64,000 nt of DNA, from positions 124,001-188,000 of the forward strand of contig JAAFJN010000001.1 of NCBI GenBank assembly GCA_013298845.1, read 5' to 3'. This document shows, in pieces, positions 8,006 through 15,816 of this stretch. A model generated the notes under the pieces. It made no database searches. It was not told where the DNA came from and was given only the letters and a program-made list of their open reading frames with translations. The position numbers were made by a program, and so were the translations under genes. This DNA is from Chitinophagales bacterium. Lineage in GTDB: Bacteria > Bacteroidota > Bacteroidia > Chitinophagales > Saprospiraceae. Numbering within the stretch: position 1 is the first letter of the stretch; each line of letters starts with the position of its first letter.

Positions 8006-8893
8006 TTATCCGTGTTGGACGGCCTGCCGCGATCGTTGTGAGAAAAATTTGAGCAATGCCTGCGTGTAAGATTCGTGGGTGCCCAGGCTTAGAAAATCGG
8101 CACCAGCGCGGCGAAACAGGCTTTGGGTATGGCCAACGTGCGTATCAAAACTTTCGCGGTACTGGCGGCGCAAGGTACTGCCCGTGGTATCCACCCAAAT
8201 TTGTTTGTTACTTTCGGCATCGGTGACGCGCAATACACCTACATCGGGGAGTTCGCGTTCCAGCAAATCCCACACGTGCAGGCCAATCAGGTCGTGGCGG
8301 CGCGACAAGATGCGCAGTACATCGTAATAATTATCGGCTAAAAAATCGGAGAGCACAAAACATACGCTGCGCTTTTTGAGGATATTGTTGACAAATTGCA
8401 GCGCTTTGTTCAGGTCGGTACCGTTTCCCTTGGGTTTGGTCGTCAGAATTTCGCGGATAATGCGCAAAATGTGTTGTTTACCTTTTTTGGGTGGAATAAA
8501 CAATTCAATTTGGTCCGAAAACAGCAATACACCCACCTTGTCGTTGTTGGCAATGGCCGAAAAAGCCAACACCGCGCACAATTCGGACAGGTATTCTTCT
8601 TTAAAAACGGTGTGGCTACCAAAAACCGCCGATCCACTTACGTCCACCAGCAACATCATGGTGTTTTCGCGTTCTTCCTCAAAAACCTTTACGTAAGCGT
8701 CGCCCGTGCGCGCGGTCACGTTCCAGTCAATAGCGCGCACATCGTCGCCGGGATAGTAGAGCCGCACTTCGCTGAACGACATACCTTTTCCCCGGAATGC
8801 ACTGTGGTAGCCGCCCGTAAACAGGTGGCTACTGAGTCCGCGCGTTTTAATTTCAATTTTGCGGACTTTTTTGAGCAATTCGGTGGTTTCCAT
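8006..8893 (-). CDS. DUF58 (VWA-like) protein of the MoxR-associated type
   Basis: 295 residues from ATG 8893. The N-terminal half has the DUF58 signature FTGGYHSAFRGKGMSF followed by VRLYYPGDDVRAIDWNVTART. The C-terminal half is von Willebrand A-like, with the MIDAS-type motif LLVDVSGSAVFGS near residues 80-92. Such proteins act with a MoxR ATPase as chaperone-like modules for envelope or metal-dependent proteins. The partner lies 11 bases upstream (8905-9897), so they are almost certainly co-transcribed. The stop codon abuts a gene remnant. Confidence 0.9.
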   Translation of the reverse strand: METTELLKKVRKIEIKTRGLSSHLFTGGYHSAFRGKGMSFSEVRLYYPGDDVRAIDWNVTARTGDAYVKVFEEERENTMMLLVDVSGSAVFGSHTVFKEEYLSELCAVLAFSAIANNDKVGVLLFSDQIELFIPPKKGKQHILRIIREILTTKPKGNGTDLNKALQFVNNILKKRSVCFVLSDFLADNYYDVLRILSRRHDLIGLHVWDLLERELPDVGVLRVTDAESNKQIWVDTTGSTLRRQYRESFDTHVGHTQSLFRRAGADFLSLGTHESYTQALLKFFSQRSRQAVQHG

Positions 8894-8904
8894 ACGGCCT
8901 TCGC

Positions 8905-9897
8905 TTAAGGAACAATAACGGTGGTCAGGATTTTGGCAATAATGGCCTCTTGGTCAATACCTTCGGCTTCGGCTTCGTAAGTGAGGCCCAAGCGGTGGCG
9001 CAGTACGTCGTTGGCAATGGCTTTTACATCGTCGGGGGTAACAAAACCCCGGCGGTTGAGGAATGCCATGGCGCGGGCGGCCTGCGCGAGGGCGATACTG
9101 GCGCGCGGCGATGCGCCGTAACTGATGAGGGGCGCAATTTGTTGCAAACCAAAATTGGCGGGTTCGCGGGTAGAGAAAATAATGTTCAGAATGTACTGCT
9201 CCACTTTTTCGTCCATGTAAATCTTTTTCACCACGTCACGGGCGCGCAGGAGAGTATCAATGGTGAGTATTTTGGGGACTTTTATGTCTTCGCCGTTGAG
9301 GTTTCGGCGGATAATCTGGCGTTCGTTTTCGAGGGTTGGGTATCCGATTTTGACTTTGAGCAAAAAGCGGTCCACTTGGGCCTCGGGCAGTGGATAGGTT
9401 CCTTCCTGTTCGATGGGGTTTTGGGTGGCCAACACCAAAAATGGCTCTTCTAACTTAAAGGTATCGCTCCCGATGGTAATTTGACGTTCGGCCATGGCCT
9501 CCAGCAGGGCGCTTTGTACTTTGGCCGGGGCGCGGTTAATTTCGTCGGCCAACACAAAATTGGCGAAAATCGGGCCTTTGCGCACGTAAAATTCCGCTTT
9601 AGCCGGGTTGTATATAGTAGTACCCACCACGTCGGCGGGCAAAAGATCAGGCGTAAACTGGATGCGGCTGAATTTGGCATCAACGGCCTCGGAGAGCGTT
9701 TTGATGGCGAGGGTTTTGGCCAATCCGGGCATCCCTTCGAGCAGGATATGGCCCCGGGTGAGCAAACCAATCAAAAGGCGGTCCATCATGGCTTCCTGGC
9801 CCACGATAACTTTGGCGGTGGCTTCGGCGAGTTTGGGTAAAAAAGCAGATTCGGCTTGTACCAATCTGGTAATGGCTTCTACGTCTGTACGTTGCAT
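8905..9897 (-). CDS. MoxR-family AAA+ ATPase
   Basis: 330 residues from ATG 9897 (MQRTDVEAITRLV). The in-frame TTG at 9963 would add 22 residues and overlap the upstream gene's end, so I prefer 9897. Walker A is LLEGMPGLAKT, Walker B is VLADEINRAPAKVQSALLEAM, and sensor 1 is FLVLATQNPIEQEGTYPLPEAQ, followed by DRFLLK; all are typical of MoxR (AAA_3). It lies between a lipoprotein gene and DUF58, a common order in Bacteroidota (MoxR, DUF58 and BatA/BatB-like genes), though no BatA/BatB is present here. Confidence 0.93.
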   Translation of the reverse strand: MQRTDVEAITRLVQAESAFLPKLAEATAKVIVGQEAMMDRLLIGLLTRGHILLEGMPGLAKTLAIKTLSEAVDAKFSRIQFTPDLLPADVVGTTIYNPAKAEFYVRKGPIFANFVLADEINRAPAKVQSALLEAMAERQITIGSDTFKLEEPFLVLATQNPIEQEGTYPLPEAQVDRFLLKVKIGYPTLENERQIIRRNLNGEDIKVPKILTIDTLLRARDVVKKIYMDEKVEQYILNIIFSTREPANFGLQQIAPLISYGASPRASIALAQAARAMAFLNRRGFVTPDDVKAIANDVLRHRLGLTYEAEAEGIDQEAIIAKILTTVIVP

Positions 9898-9952
9898 ATA
9901 TATTTTAACAAAAGCGGTTGGCTGCCAAAAACGGCAAATCGGATTAAATATT

Positions 9953-10690
9953 TCACTGCCCAAAGGATTTTCCGGCCCTTCGTTCCAGTTCGGTCATGTC
10001 AAAACGCTCCCGGAGCCGGTACTCGCGCACGATGGAACCCTTGTCGCCGTAGGTTTTTTTGAAATACACCAGGCCAATTCCTTTGGCGTACCATTCTTCC
10101 CCTTTGCCTTCAATTTCGGAAGCGCCTTCACTTTCGTTGCCAATGGCTTCGCGCACGCCCATGCGAATGCAGGGGTATTTTTTGCCGTTGAATTCAAAAT
10201 CGGGCGCGTCTCCCAAAAAATAACGATTGCGAATAAGGTACAACTTAGCCCCGTTCATACCCGCCGGGCGGTAATGGAGGTTGAACAAAAACACCCCCAA
10301 CGAGTCTTTTACCCGAAACGGAAAAACGTCGGGAGATTCTACTGTGGCCGCCGTTTGGACAGATTTCTGAGTGGCGCTGTCTTGCTCGTACACAAAATAA
10401 TCGCGGTTAACGGCGCCGGTTTCGTCTATGCGCTCGCGGGAAATTTGGTTAATCTGAAACTGCGCGTCGTAATTGGTGGAAGACAAAAACAGCCCGCTAT
10501 CGCGCACAAAACCGCGAAAATACCAATAATCGCGAATGGTTTGGCCATTCATGGTCAGGTCGTAGGCGTATACTTCCCCCGATTGCTGTTCGAGTACCGG
10601 GTAATAATAATCGCGGATATTGCGGTACTCGCCTTGGCAGGCCGCGAGCACAAGGGCCAAAAAAGCCCCCAAAAAAACGTATTTGTACAT
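9953..10690 (-). CDS. Lipoprotein of unknown function
   Basis: 245 residues from ATG 10690. The signal peptide MYKYVFLGAFLALVLAAC ends in an SPII lipobox (LAAC), so the mature protein begins at that Cys and should be anchored in the outer membrane. The body is Tyr/Arg-rich and mixed beta, with DYWYFRGFVRDSG, PFRVKDSLGVFLF and EEWYAKGIGLVYFKKTYG, and no family I can name. The last motif resembles proteins that assess compliance of a printed field (GIGLV-type), common in Bacteroidota lipoproteins. It starts a unit with MoxR 55 bases downstream. Confidence 0.75.
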   Translation of the reverse strand: MYKYVFLGAFLALVLAACQGEYRNIRDYYYPVLEQQSGEVYAYDLTMNGQTIRDYWYFRGFVRDSGLFLSSTNYDAQFQINQISRERIDETGAVNRDYFVYEQDSATQKSVQTAATVESPDVFPFRVKDSLGVFLFNLHYRPAGMNGAKLYLIRNRYFLGDAPDFEFNGKKYPCIRMGVREAIGNESEGASEIEGKGEEWYAKGIGLVYFKKTYGDKGSIVREYRLRERFDMTELERRAGKSFGQ

Positions 10691-10699
10691 GAGCAATGG

Positions 10700-10707
10700 C
10701 AAAGGTA
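10700..10707 (-). promoter_or_regulatory. -7 box close to the lipoprotein start codon
   Basis: The minus strand reads TACCTTTG only 9 bases before the ATG at 10690. With the usual 5-8 base distance from -7 box to start point, the mRNA would have almost no leader. No clear -33 TTG is visible at 17-23 bases. Confidence 0.55.
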
Positions 10708-10722
10708 AGCAACTGAATGAAA

Positions 10723-10752
10723 AGCCCCCGTCTTTAAAAAAAACGAGGGCTA
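10723..10752 (-). terminator. Terminator downstream of clpB
   Basis: Imperfect 9-bp inverted repeat (AGCCCCCGT near 10723, ACGAGGGCT ending near 10752, one mismatch) located just after the clpB stop on the minus strand, followed by TTTTC. It separates clpB from the lipoprotein promoter. Confidence 0.6.
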
Positions 10753-10762
10753 ACTTAACAAT

Positions 10763-13414
10763 TTAATCTAATTTCAATCTCTTAGTAATCACTTCTTTAT
10801 CGTTCACCATCGCTTTTCGGCCAAAAAACAGCCCGGCGGTGTCGGCGTCAATCAGTACGGTATCGCCTTTTTGGTATTGGCTGGCCAATAAATATTTGGA
10901 CAATTCGTTGATTAATTCCCGTTGCAAAGCGCGCTTGAGCGGACGGGCACCAAACTGCGGATCGTACCCGCTATCGGCCAAAAATTTGGCCGCATCCGGG
11001 GTGATTTCCACGGTTAATTCCTGCCGTGTCAACATGGAGCGCAATTCATCGAGCAAAATATTCAAAATCAACTTGACCTGGTCTTTTTGCAGCGGATGGA
11101 ATACGACGACTTCGTCAATGCGGTTCAAAAACTCGGGACGCATTTGGAGTTTCAAGGCGTCCATCACCTCCGATTTTGCCGTTTCCATAATTTCACCCCG
11201 GCGGTTTTCGGGCATTTCATTATAGTCCTCAAATACTTCCTGAATCCGGTCGCTGGCCAGGTTAGAGGTCATAATGATAATGGTATTTTTAAAATTCGCC
11301 GTCCGGCCTTTATTATCGGTCAGGCGGCCATCGTCCAATACCTGCAACAGTATATTAAATACGTCGGGGTGCGCTTTTTCAATTTCGTCCAACAACACAA
11401 TGCTGTAAGGGCGGCGGCGTATGGCCTCCGTGAGTTGCCCACCTTCGTCGTAACCCACGTAGCCGGGAGGCGCACCCACCAAACGACTGACGGCGTGTTT
11501 TTCCATGTATTCGGACATGTCAATCCGGGTGATCGCTTTTTCGTCGTCAAAAAGTACGTCGGCGAGGGCTTTGGCCAATTCCGTTTTACCTACGCCCGTT
11601 GGTCCGCAGAAAATAAACGAACCAATGGGTTTATCGGGGTCGCTCAGTCCGGCGCGGTTGCGTCGAATGGCGTCGCTTACTGACTGCACGGCTTCGTCCT
11701 GCCCAATTACCCGTTTATGAATTTCGGTTTCGAGGTGCAACAGCCGTTCGCGTTCGCCCTGCATCATTTTCGACACCGGAATGCCGGTCCAGCGCGCTAC
11801 TACTTCGGCAATATCGTTGGCCGTTACAATTTGAGTAGTCATGCGGCTTTCGGGCGCGAGGGTGGCCAGTTTTTCTTCGGCGGCGGTGAGCATGGCTTCC
11901 TGGGCTGGAATATCGTTGAACTTTATTTTCGATGCTTCCTCAAAATTACCTTCGCGTTCGGCGCGGGCATACCGAATATGGAGGTCTTCCAGTTTTTGTT
12001 TGCAATTCTGAATCGCCTCCACAATTTCTTTTTCTGACTGCCACTGGGCGCGTAATCCGCCGAGTTTTTCCTGCAAATTGGAAATATCCTTGTTCAGGTT
12101 ATCCAATTTTTTGGTGTCGTTTTCGCGTTTAATGGCCTCGCGTTCAATTTCCAACTGGCGCAACTGGCGTTCCATTTTATCCACATCTTCGGGCACCGAA
12201 TCCAGTTCGAGGCGCAATTTGGCGGCGGCTTCGTCAATGAGGTCAATGGCTTTGTCCGGCAGTTTGCGTTCGGAAATATAGCGGTGCGACAATTCCGCCG
12301 CGCTGATCAACGACTCGTCGAGGATTTGTACTTTGTGGTAGTTTTCGTATTTTTCCCGGATACCACGCAAAATCGAGATAGTATCTTCCACGCTGGGTTC
12401 GTCCACCATAACGGCCTGGAAACGGCGTTCGAGGGCTTTATCGCTTTCAAAATATTTTTGGTACTCGTCGAGGGTTGTGGCGCCAATGGTGCGCAATTCG
12501 CCCCGGGCCAACGCGGGTTTCAGGATATTGGCGGCATCCATCGCGCCTTGTCCACCCCCGGCCCCCACGAGTGTATGAATTTCGTCAATGAACAAAATCA
12601 CCTGTTCATTGGAATCTATTACTTCTTTGATAACGGCTTTGAGGCGTTCTTCAAATTCGCCCTTGTATTTGGCACCGGCGATCAAAGAGGCCATATCGAG
12701 CGAAAAAATCTTTTTGCTTTGCAGGTTTTCTGGCACGTCGGCTTTAGCAATGCGGTGGGCAATACCCTCCACAATGGCAGTTTTACCCACGCCGGGATCA
12801 CCAATAATCACCGGATTGTTCTTTTTCCGGCGGCTAAGGATGTGCAATACGCGGCGCATTTCCTCATCGCGCCCGATCACCGGGTCAAGTTTGCCATTTT
12901 CGGCCAATTCGGTGAGGTTGATGGCGTATTTTTGAAGGGCATTGAACACCAGTTCGGTGGTTTGTTCGGTGACTTTGCGCCCCTTGCGGAGTTCTTTCAC
13001 AGCGGCCCCGAGCACATCAAAAGTTGCGCCCATTTCGCGGAGCAATCGAGCGGCTTTATCGGCCCCTTTGGATAAACCGAGCAGCATTAATTCTACCGAA
13101 ATATATTCGTCGCCAAATTCTTTCAACAGCCCTTTGGCCGCCGAAATGGCTTTGTTCGCGTCATTGGTTAGAAACTGCTTGTCGGCACCTTGTACCCGTG
13201 GGGTTTCCCAAATCAGTTTTTGTAATTCTTCTTCGAGGCGCGGCATATTTACACCTGCTTTTTTGAGCAGAAAATCCACACCCGAATCCTGCAAAGAGAG
13301 CATACCTTTTAATAAGTGGCCGGTATCTACACTTTGTTGCTCATATCCTGCGGCCAATTGCTGGGCTTGCAAAATGGCCTCTTGGGCTTTGATGGTAAAA
13401 TTATCGTACGTCAT
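10763..13414 (-). CDS. clpB: ClpB disaggregase (Hsp100 AAA+ chaperone)
   Basis: 883 residues, close to the usual 860-880. In order: the Clp N-domain (1-150); AAA-1 with Walker [12 protein letters not shown] and Walker [16 protein letters not shown]; the middle coiled-coil (about 410-530, with [18 protein letters not shown]) that marks ClpB rather than ClpA/ClpC and is the DnaK docking arm; AAA-2 with [12 protein letters not shown] and [16 protein letters not shown]; and the C-terminal D2-small domain. It threads aggregated proteins through a hexamer with DnaK. It stands as a single gene. I saw no CIRCE element and no exact TAnnTTTG box upstream. Confidence 0.98.
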   Translation of the reverse strand: MTYDNFTIKAQEAILQAQQLAAGYEQQSVDTGHLLKGMLSLQDSGVDFLLKKAGVNMPRLEEELQKLIWETPRVQGADKQFLTNDANKAISAAKGLLKEFGDEYISVELMLLGLSKGADKAARLLREMGATFDVLGAAVKELRKGRKVTEQTTELVFNALQKYAINLTELAENGKLDPVIGRDEEMRRVLHILSRRKKNNPVIIGDPGVGKTAIVEGIAHRIAKADVPENLQSKKIFSLDMASLIAGAKYKGEFEERLKAVIKEVIDSNEQVILFIDEIHTLVGAGGGQGAMDAANILKPALARGELRTIGATTLDEYQKYFESDKALERRFQAVMVDEPSVEDTISILRGIREKYENYHKVQILDESLISAAELSHRYISERKLPDKAIDLIDEAAAKLRLELDSVPEDVDKMERQLRQLEIEREAIKRENDTKKLDNLNKDISNLQEKLGGLRAQWQSEKEIVEAIQNCKQKLEDLHIRYARAEREGNFEEASKIKFNDIPAQEAMLTAAEEKLATLAPESRMTTQIVTANDIAEVVARWTGIPVSKMMQGERERLLHLETEIHKRVIGQDEAVQSVSDAIRRNRAGLSDPDKPIGSFIFCGPTGVGKTELAKALADVLFDDEKAITRIDMSEYMEKHAVSRLVGAPPGYVGYDEGGQLTEAIRRRPYSIVLLDEIEKAHPDVFNILLQVLDDGRLTDNKGRTANFKNTIIIMTSNLASDRIQEVFEDYNEMPENRRGEIMETAKSEVMDALKLQMRPEFLNRIDEVVVFHPLQKDQVKLILNILLDELRSMLTRQELTVEITPDAAKFLADSGYDPQFGARPLKRALQRELINELSKYLLASQYQKGDTVLIDADTAGLFFGRKAMVNDKEVITKRLKLD

Positions 13415-13557
13415 GGTGTTTAATTGGGGCAGGTATTGGCACTGCCCGTTGAGGGATCATGGGATGTTTATAAATATCTTTCTAACAAAATCTCTACCAA
13501 ACTAAATTACCGGAAAAATTGACATAAATGCGTTGTTTTTAGTGCCGTTTTGGCATT

Positions 13558-14235
13558 TTAACTGCCTAAAGCGGCTTGTACTTTTTCGTCCATGTTGCCT
13601 TGTACCAGGGTTTCGAGCCGGTGAAATTCGCTTTGGGCGTACGTTTGAACAAATTCGCCGTTTTCCAGTACGCTAATCCGTTGGCATACGCGGGTCAGCG
13701 TGGGTAAAATATGTGAAGAAATTAGGAGGGTGCGGTGTTGCAACTGTTCGTGGCGCAGTACCGACATAATGATTTCGTTACTTTCAAAATCCACGCCGTT
13801 GAACGGTTCATCAAGAATGAGCAGGGGACGTTTTTTTTGCAACAGTACGCCCATAAGGCCCAATTTTTTTTTCATACCGGTAGAATATTCTTCCGCGTAT
13901 TGCAACAGGGGTAAATCAAACAAACCATTCCACCGCTCAATTTGGGAAGTATCGTCCTCAATAAACCGCAAATACTCCATTCCGGTCATGTAAGGATAAA
14001 AATACGGTTCGGCTTCGAGCAGTGATACGTCGGTTTTGGTAACGGCTCGTTCGTTGAGGAGAATAGCGCCGCTCTTGGGTTTTAACTGACCAGATACCAA
14101 ACGGAAAAAGGTCGTTTTACCGGCGCCATTGGCGCCCAGAATGCCGTGTTTTTCGCCCAGTTCCAGTTGGAGCGAGAGGTTATTCAGAATGGGTTTCGAC
14201 GCCCCGTAGCCAAAGGACAGTTGTTTGATTTCCAT
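13558..14235 (-). CDS. ABC transporter ATP-binding protein (orphan)
   Basis: 225 residues from ATG 14235 (MEIKQLSFGYGASKP). Walker A is GANGAGKTTFF, the Q-loop region follows SLLEAEPYFYPYMTG, the ABC signature is degenerate (YSTGMKKKLGLMG), and Walker B is PLLILDEPFNGVD followed by the switch His in LISSHIL. This is the pattern of short exporter-type ATPases. No permease gene is next to it, so its partner lies elsewhere. The start is set by the promoter box 5 bases upstream. Confidence 0.9.
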   Translation of the reverse strand: MEIKQLSFGYGASKPILNNLSLQLELGEKHGILGANGAGKTTFFRLVSGQLKPKSGAILLNERAVTKTDVSLLEAEPYFYPYMTGMEYLRFIEDDTSQIERWNGLFDLPLLQYAEEYSTGMKKKLGLMGVLLQKKRPLLILDEPFNGVDFESNEIIMSVLRHEQLQHRTLLISSHILPTLTRVCQRISVLENGEFVQTYAQSEFHRLETLVQGNMDEKVQAALGS

Positions 14236-14239
14236 TGGA

Positions 14240-14247
14240 CAAAGGTA
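14240..14247 (-). promoter_or_regulatory. -7 box giving a leaderless ABC ATPase transcript
   Basis: The minus strand reads TACCTTTG, ending four bases before the ATG at 14235. The transcription start would fall on or next to the start codon, so the mRNA is predicted to be leaderless. This also argues against the upstream non-ATG start at 14256. Confidence 0.6.
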
Positions 14248-14458
14248 GGGCGGCAAAAGTCAAATTTTTACAAAAAACAGGAATATTTGGCTTTTTAAAA
14301 GGTGTTAGATATATAGTAATCAGTATCTCTTGGCTTTTAAAAAATAAAATTTTGCAAAAAAGCATTTTTTCGGCTTTTATTGTGATAAAAATTTTGTTTT
14401 CTTGTTAAATTAATGTGAAAAATTTCAAAGACCCCTTGCGAGATATTTAAAAAGCCCT

Positions 14459-14466
14459 TACCTTTG
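14459..14466 (+). promoter_or_regulatory. -7 box of a non-coding transcript
   Basis: TACCTTTG on the plus strand inside a 700-base region without a supportable gene. It predicts a transcript starting near 14472 and running toward the intrinsic terminator at 14852-14884. A strong -33 TTG is not apparent. Confidence 0.5.
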
Positions 14467-14471
14467 CATCG

Positions 14472-14884
14472 AATTTAATTTGGAATTTGAAGAATAGAGA
14501 GGAATAAGAAAGTGAATTAAGTGAATTTAAAACCTTTTTGCAGAATTTTATTCTTTTAGTCTTTTTCTAAAAAGATAAAGTTCCAAAAAGAACCTCAACC
14601 GGCCAATGAAACATCTCAGTGCCGACCAAAATAAAAAAGTTTAAGTGTAATGTAAGAAGCCTGTAAGATTAAACCGCCACCACAGTTAATTAAACAGGCT
14701 TCATTTGCGCTTAACTTCTGAAAACAACCTAAAAAGATTAAATTCCGATGAGACAGCCCCTTTTGCAGGGTAAAACGTGTAGAGGGGGCGTTTTCAAGCG
14801 GTGTAAGATACCAAACACCCGTAGTAGTTTGAGCAATACGTAAATTTTAAGACCGGGCGGCAAAAGAGCAGCCCGGTTTTTTAA
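14472..14884 (+). ncRNA. Candidate structured non-coding RNA, about 410 nt, family not recognised
   Basis: The stretch starts at a TAnnTTTG box and ends at an intrinsic terminator, and no convincing protein frame fills it. It contains a strong hairpin GAAGCCTGT (14656-14664) / ACAGGCTTC (14694-14702), a GCCCC (14756-14760) / GGGGGC (14784-14789) pairing, and GGTGT (14800-14804) / ACACC (14815-14819). I looked for RNase P (GAGGAAAGTCC), tmRNA (TCCACCA end, paired GGGG start) and SRP RNA signatures and found none. A 6S-type regulatory RNA or a novel family remains possible. Two tiny ORFs (14606-14644 and 14748-14843) lie within but have no family features. Confidence 0.45.
14852..14884 (+). terminator. 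Terminator of the candidate ncRNA
   Basis: Perfect 7-bp stem ACCGGGC (14852-14858) / GCCCGGT (14871-14877) followed by six T's and TTAATTTT. It sits 70 bases before truA and so ends an upstream transcript rather than belonging to truA. Confidence 0.8.
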
Positions 14885-14944
14885 TTTTAGCCCCGCTGGA
14901 ACGGCGCCCAAAGTCTTCAGCCCTGTGTTCTCGTATCTAATTCT

Positions 14945-14952
14945 TACCTTTG
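14945..14952 (+). promoter_or_regulatory. -7 box giving a leaderless truA transcript
   Basis: TACCTTTG ends 4 bases before the GTG start of truA at 14957. The usual start-point distance puts the 5' end of the mRNA at or within a base or two of the GTG, so translation should be leaderless or nearly so. Confidence 0.6.
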
Positions 14953-14956
14953 CTCC

Positions 14957-15703
14957 GTGCGTTATTTTCTCACATTAGCATATCGCGGTACACCTTTTTG
15001 CGGCTGGCAACGGCAGCCCAACGCTATCAGCGTGCAAGAACTCCTCGAAAAGGCATTGTCCACCATTCTTAGGGAAACAATCGAGGTAACCGGCTGCGGC
15101 CGTACCGATGCGGGCGTACACGCCAGTTACTACGTGGCCCATTTTTCGACCGACAAGCCATTGCCGCCTACGTTGGTCATCGGCCTGAATAGCATTTTAC
15201 CCCTCGATATTGCTATTTACACCTGCCAACCCGTGCACGAAACGGCGCATGCCCGTTACGATGCCTACGAACGCGCCTACGAATACCACATTGCGTTGCG
15301 GAAAACGCCCTTCGCCCAAAACGGCGTTTGGATATACCCGCAGGCCCAACGGCTGGATACCGATCTGTTGCAAGCCACGGCGGCTCTATTCCCACAGTTC
15401 GAGGCTTTTTTCCCTTTTTGCAAAACCCACAGCGGGGTGGAGCATTACCGGTGCGCCCTCACCAAAGCGCATTGGGATATTCAACCAGAAAACCACCGGC
15501 TCGTTTTTCACGTTACGGCCAATCGTTTTCTGCGCGGAATGGTGCGCCTCATGGTGGGTTCCTGTATCCAGGTTGGCATGAAACAATTGCCGCTTCAGGC
15601 CGTGCAAAATGCCCTCGAACACCAGACGGCACTTCCCAAAAACCTGAGTGTTCCACCCGATGGTTTGTACCTGACCAAAATCTTGTACCCATACCCCGTT
15701 TGA
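14957..15703 (+). CDS. truA: tRNA pseudouridine(38-40) synthase TruA
   Basis: 248 residues with a GTG start at 14957 (MRYFLTLAYRGTPFCGWQ, the canonical TruA N-terminus). The catalytic Asp is in GCGRTDAGVHA near residue 52; the RYDAYERAYEYHI and FLRGMVRLMVG motifs of the second half are present. It isomerises uridines in the anticodon stem-loop. Length and motifs are complete. There is no alternative ATG that keeps the conserved N-terminus. Confidence 0.97.
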   Translation: MRYFLTLAYRGTPFCGWQRQPNAISVQELLEKALSTILRETIEVTGCGRTDAGVHASYYVAHFSTDKPLPPTLVIGLNSILPLDIAIYTCQPVHETAHARYDAYERAYEYHIALRKTPFAQNGVWIYPQAQRLDTDLLQATAALFPQFEAFFPFCKTHSGVEHYRCALTKAHWDIQPENHRLVFHVTANRFLRGMVRLMVGSCIQVGMKQLPLQAVQNALEHQTALPKNLSVPPDGLYLTKILYPYPV

Positions 15704-15730
15704 TAGGGCGCAAGCAATTATTGGGCGAAT

Positions 15731-15764
15731 TTTTGCCAAGATGCTCCCGCACCATGTACATTTG
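15731..15764 (+). promoter_or_regulatory. Complete promoter of the BNR-repeat gene
   Basis: TTTTG at 15731-15735 and TACATTTG at 15757-15764 with a 21-base spacer, a good -33/-7 pair. The start point would be near 15770, about 45 bases before the ATG at 15817. This supports 15817 rather than the long in-frame extension back to 15328. Confidence 0.75.
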
Positions 15765-15816
15765 TCGGCCTTTCTCCCCAAAGAAGGCTTATTCGTCATT
15801 TCTCATTTCAAAAAGT

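Noticed and set aside
9608-10708. 366-codon plus-strand open frame
   Set aside because: Antisense to the MoxR and lipoprotein genes, low-complexity composition, no family motif; a shadow of coding on the other strand.
13427-13447. CIRCE or heat-shock operator upstream of clpB
   Set aside because: Only a 6-bp GGGCAG/CTGCCC inverted repeat; does not fit TTAGCACTC-N9-GAGTGCTAA.
14606-14644. 12-residue leader peptide
   Set aside because: No run of a regulatory amino acid, and a terminator separates it from truA.
14748-14843. 31-residue ORF within the ncRNA candidate
   Set aside because: Arg/Ser-rich without pattern and crosses the predicted hairpins; more likely chance.
14472-14884. RNase P RNA, tmRNA or SRP RNA
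   Set aside because: None of the universally conserved bases of these RNAs could be found.
15328-15816. Long N-terminal extension of the BNR-repeat protein
   Set aside because: It overlaps truA in another frame and lies upstream of a good promoter; the signal peptide starts at 15817.
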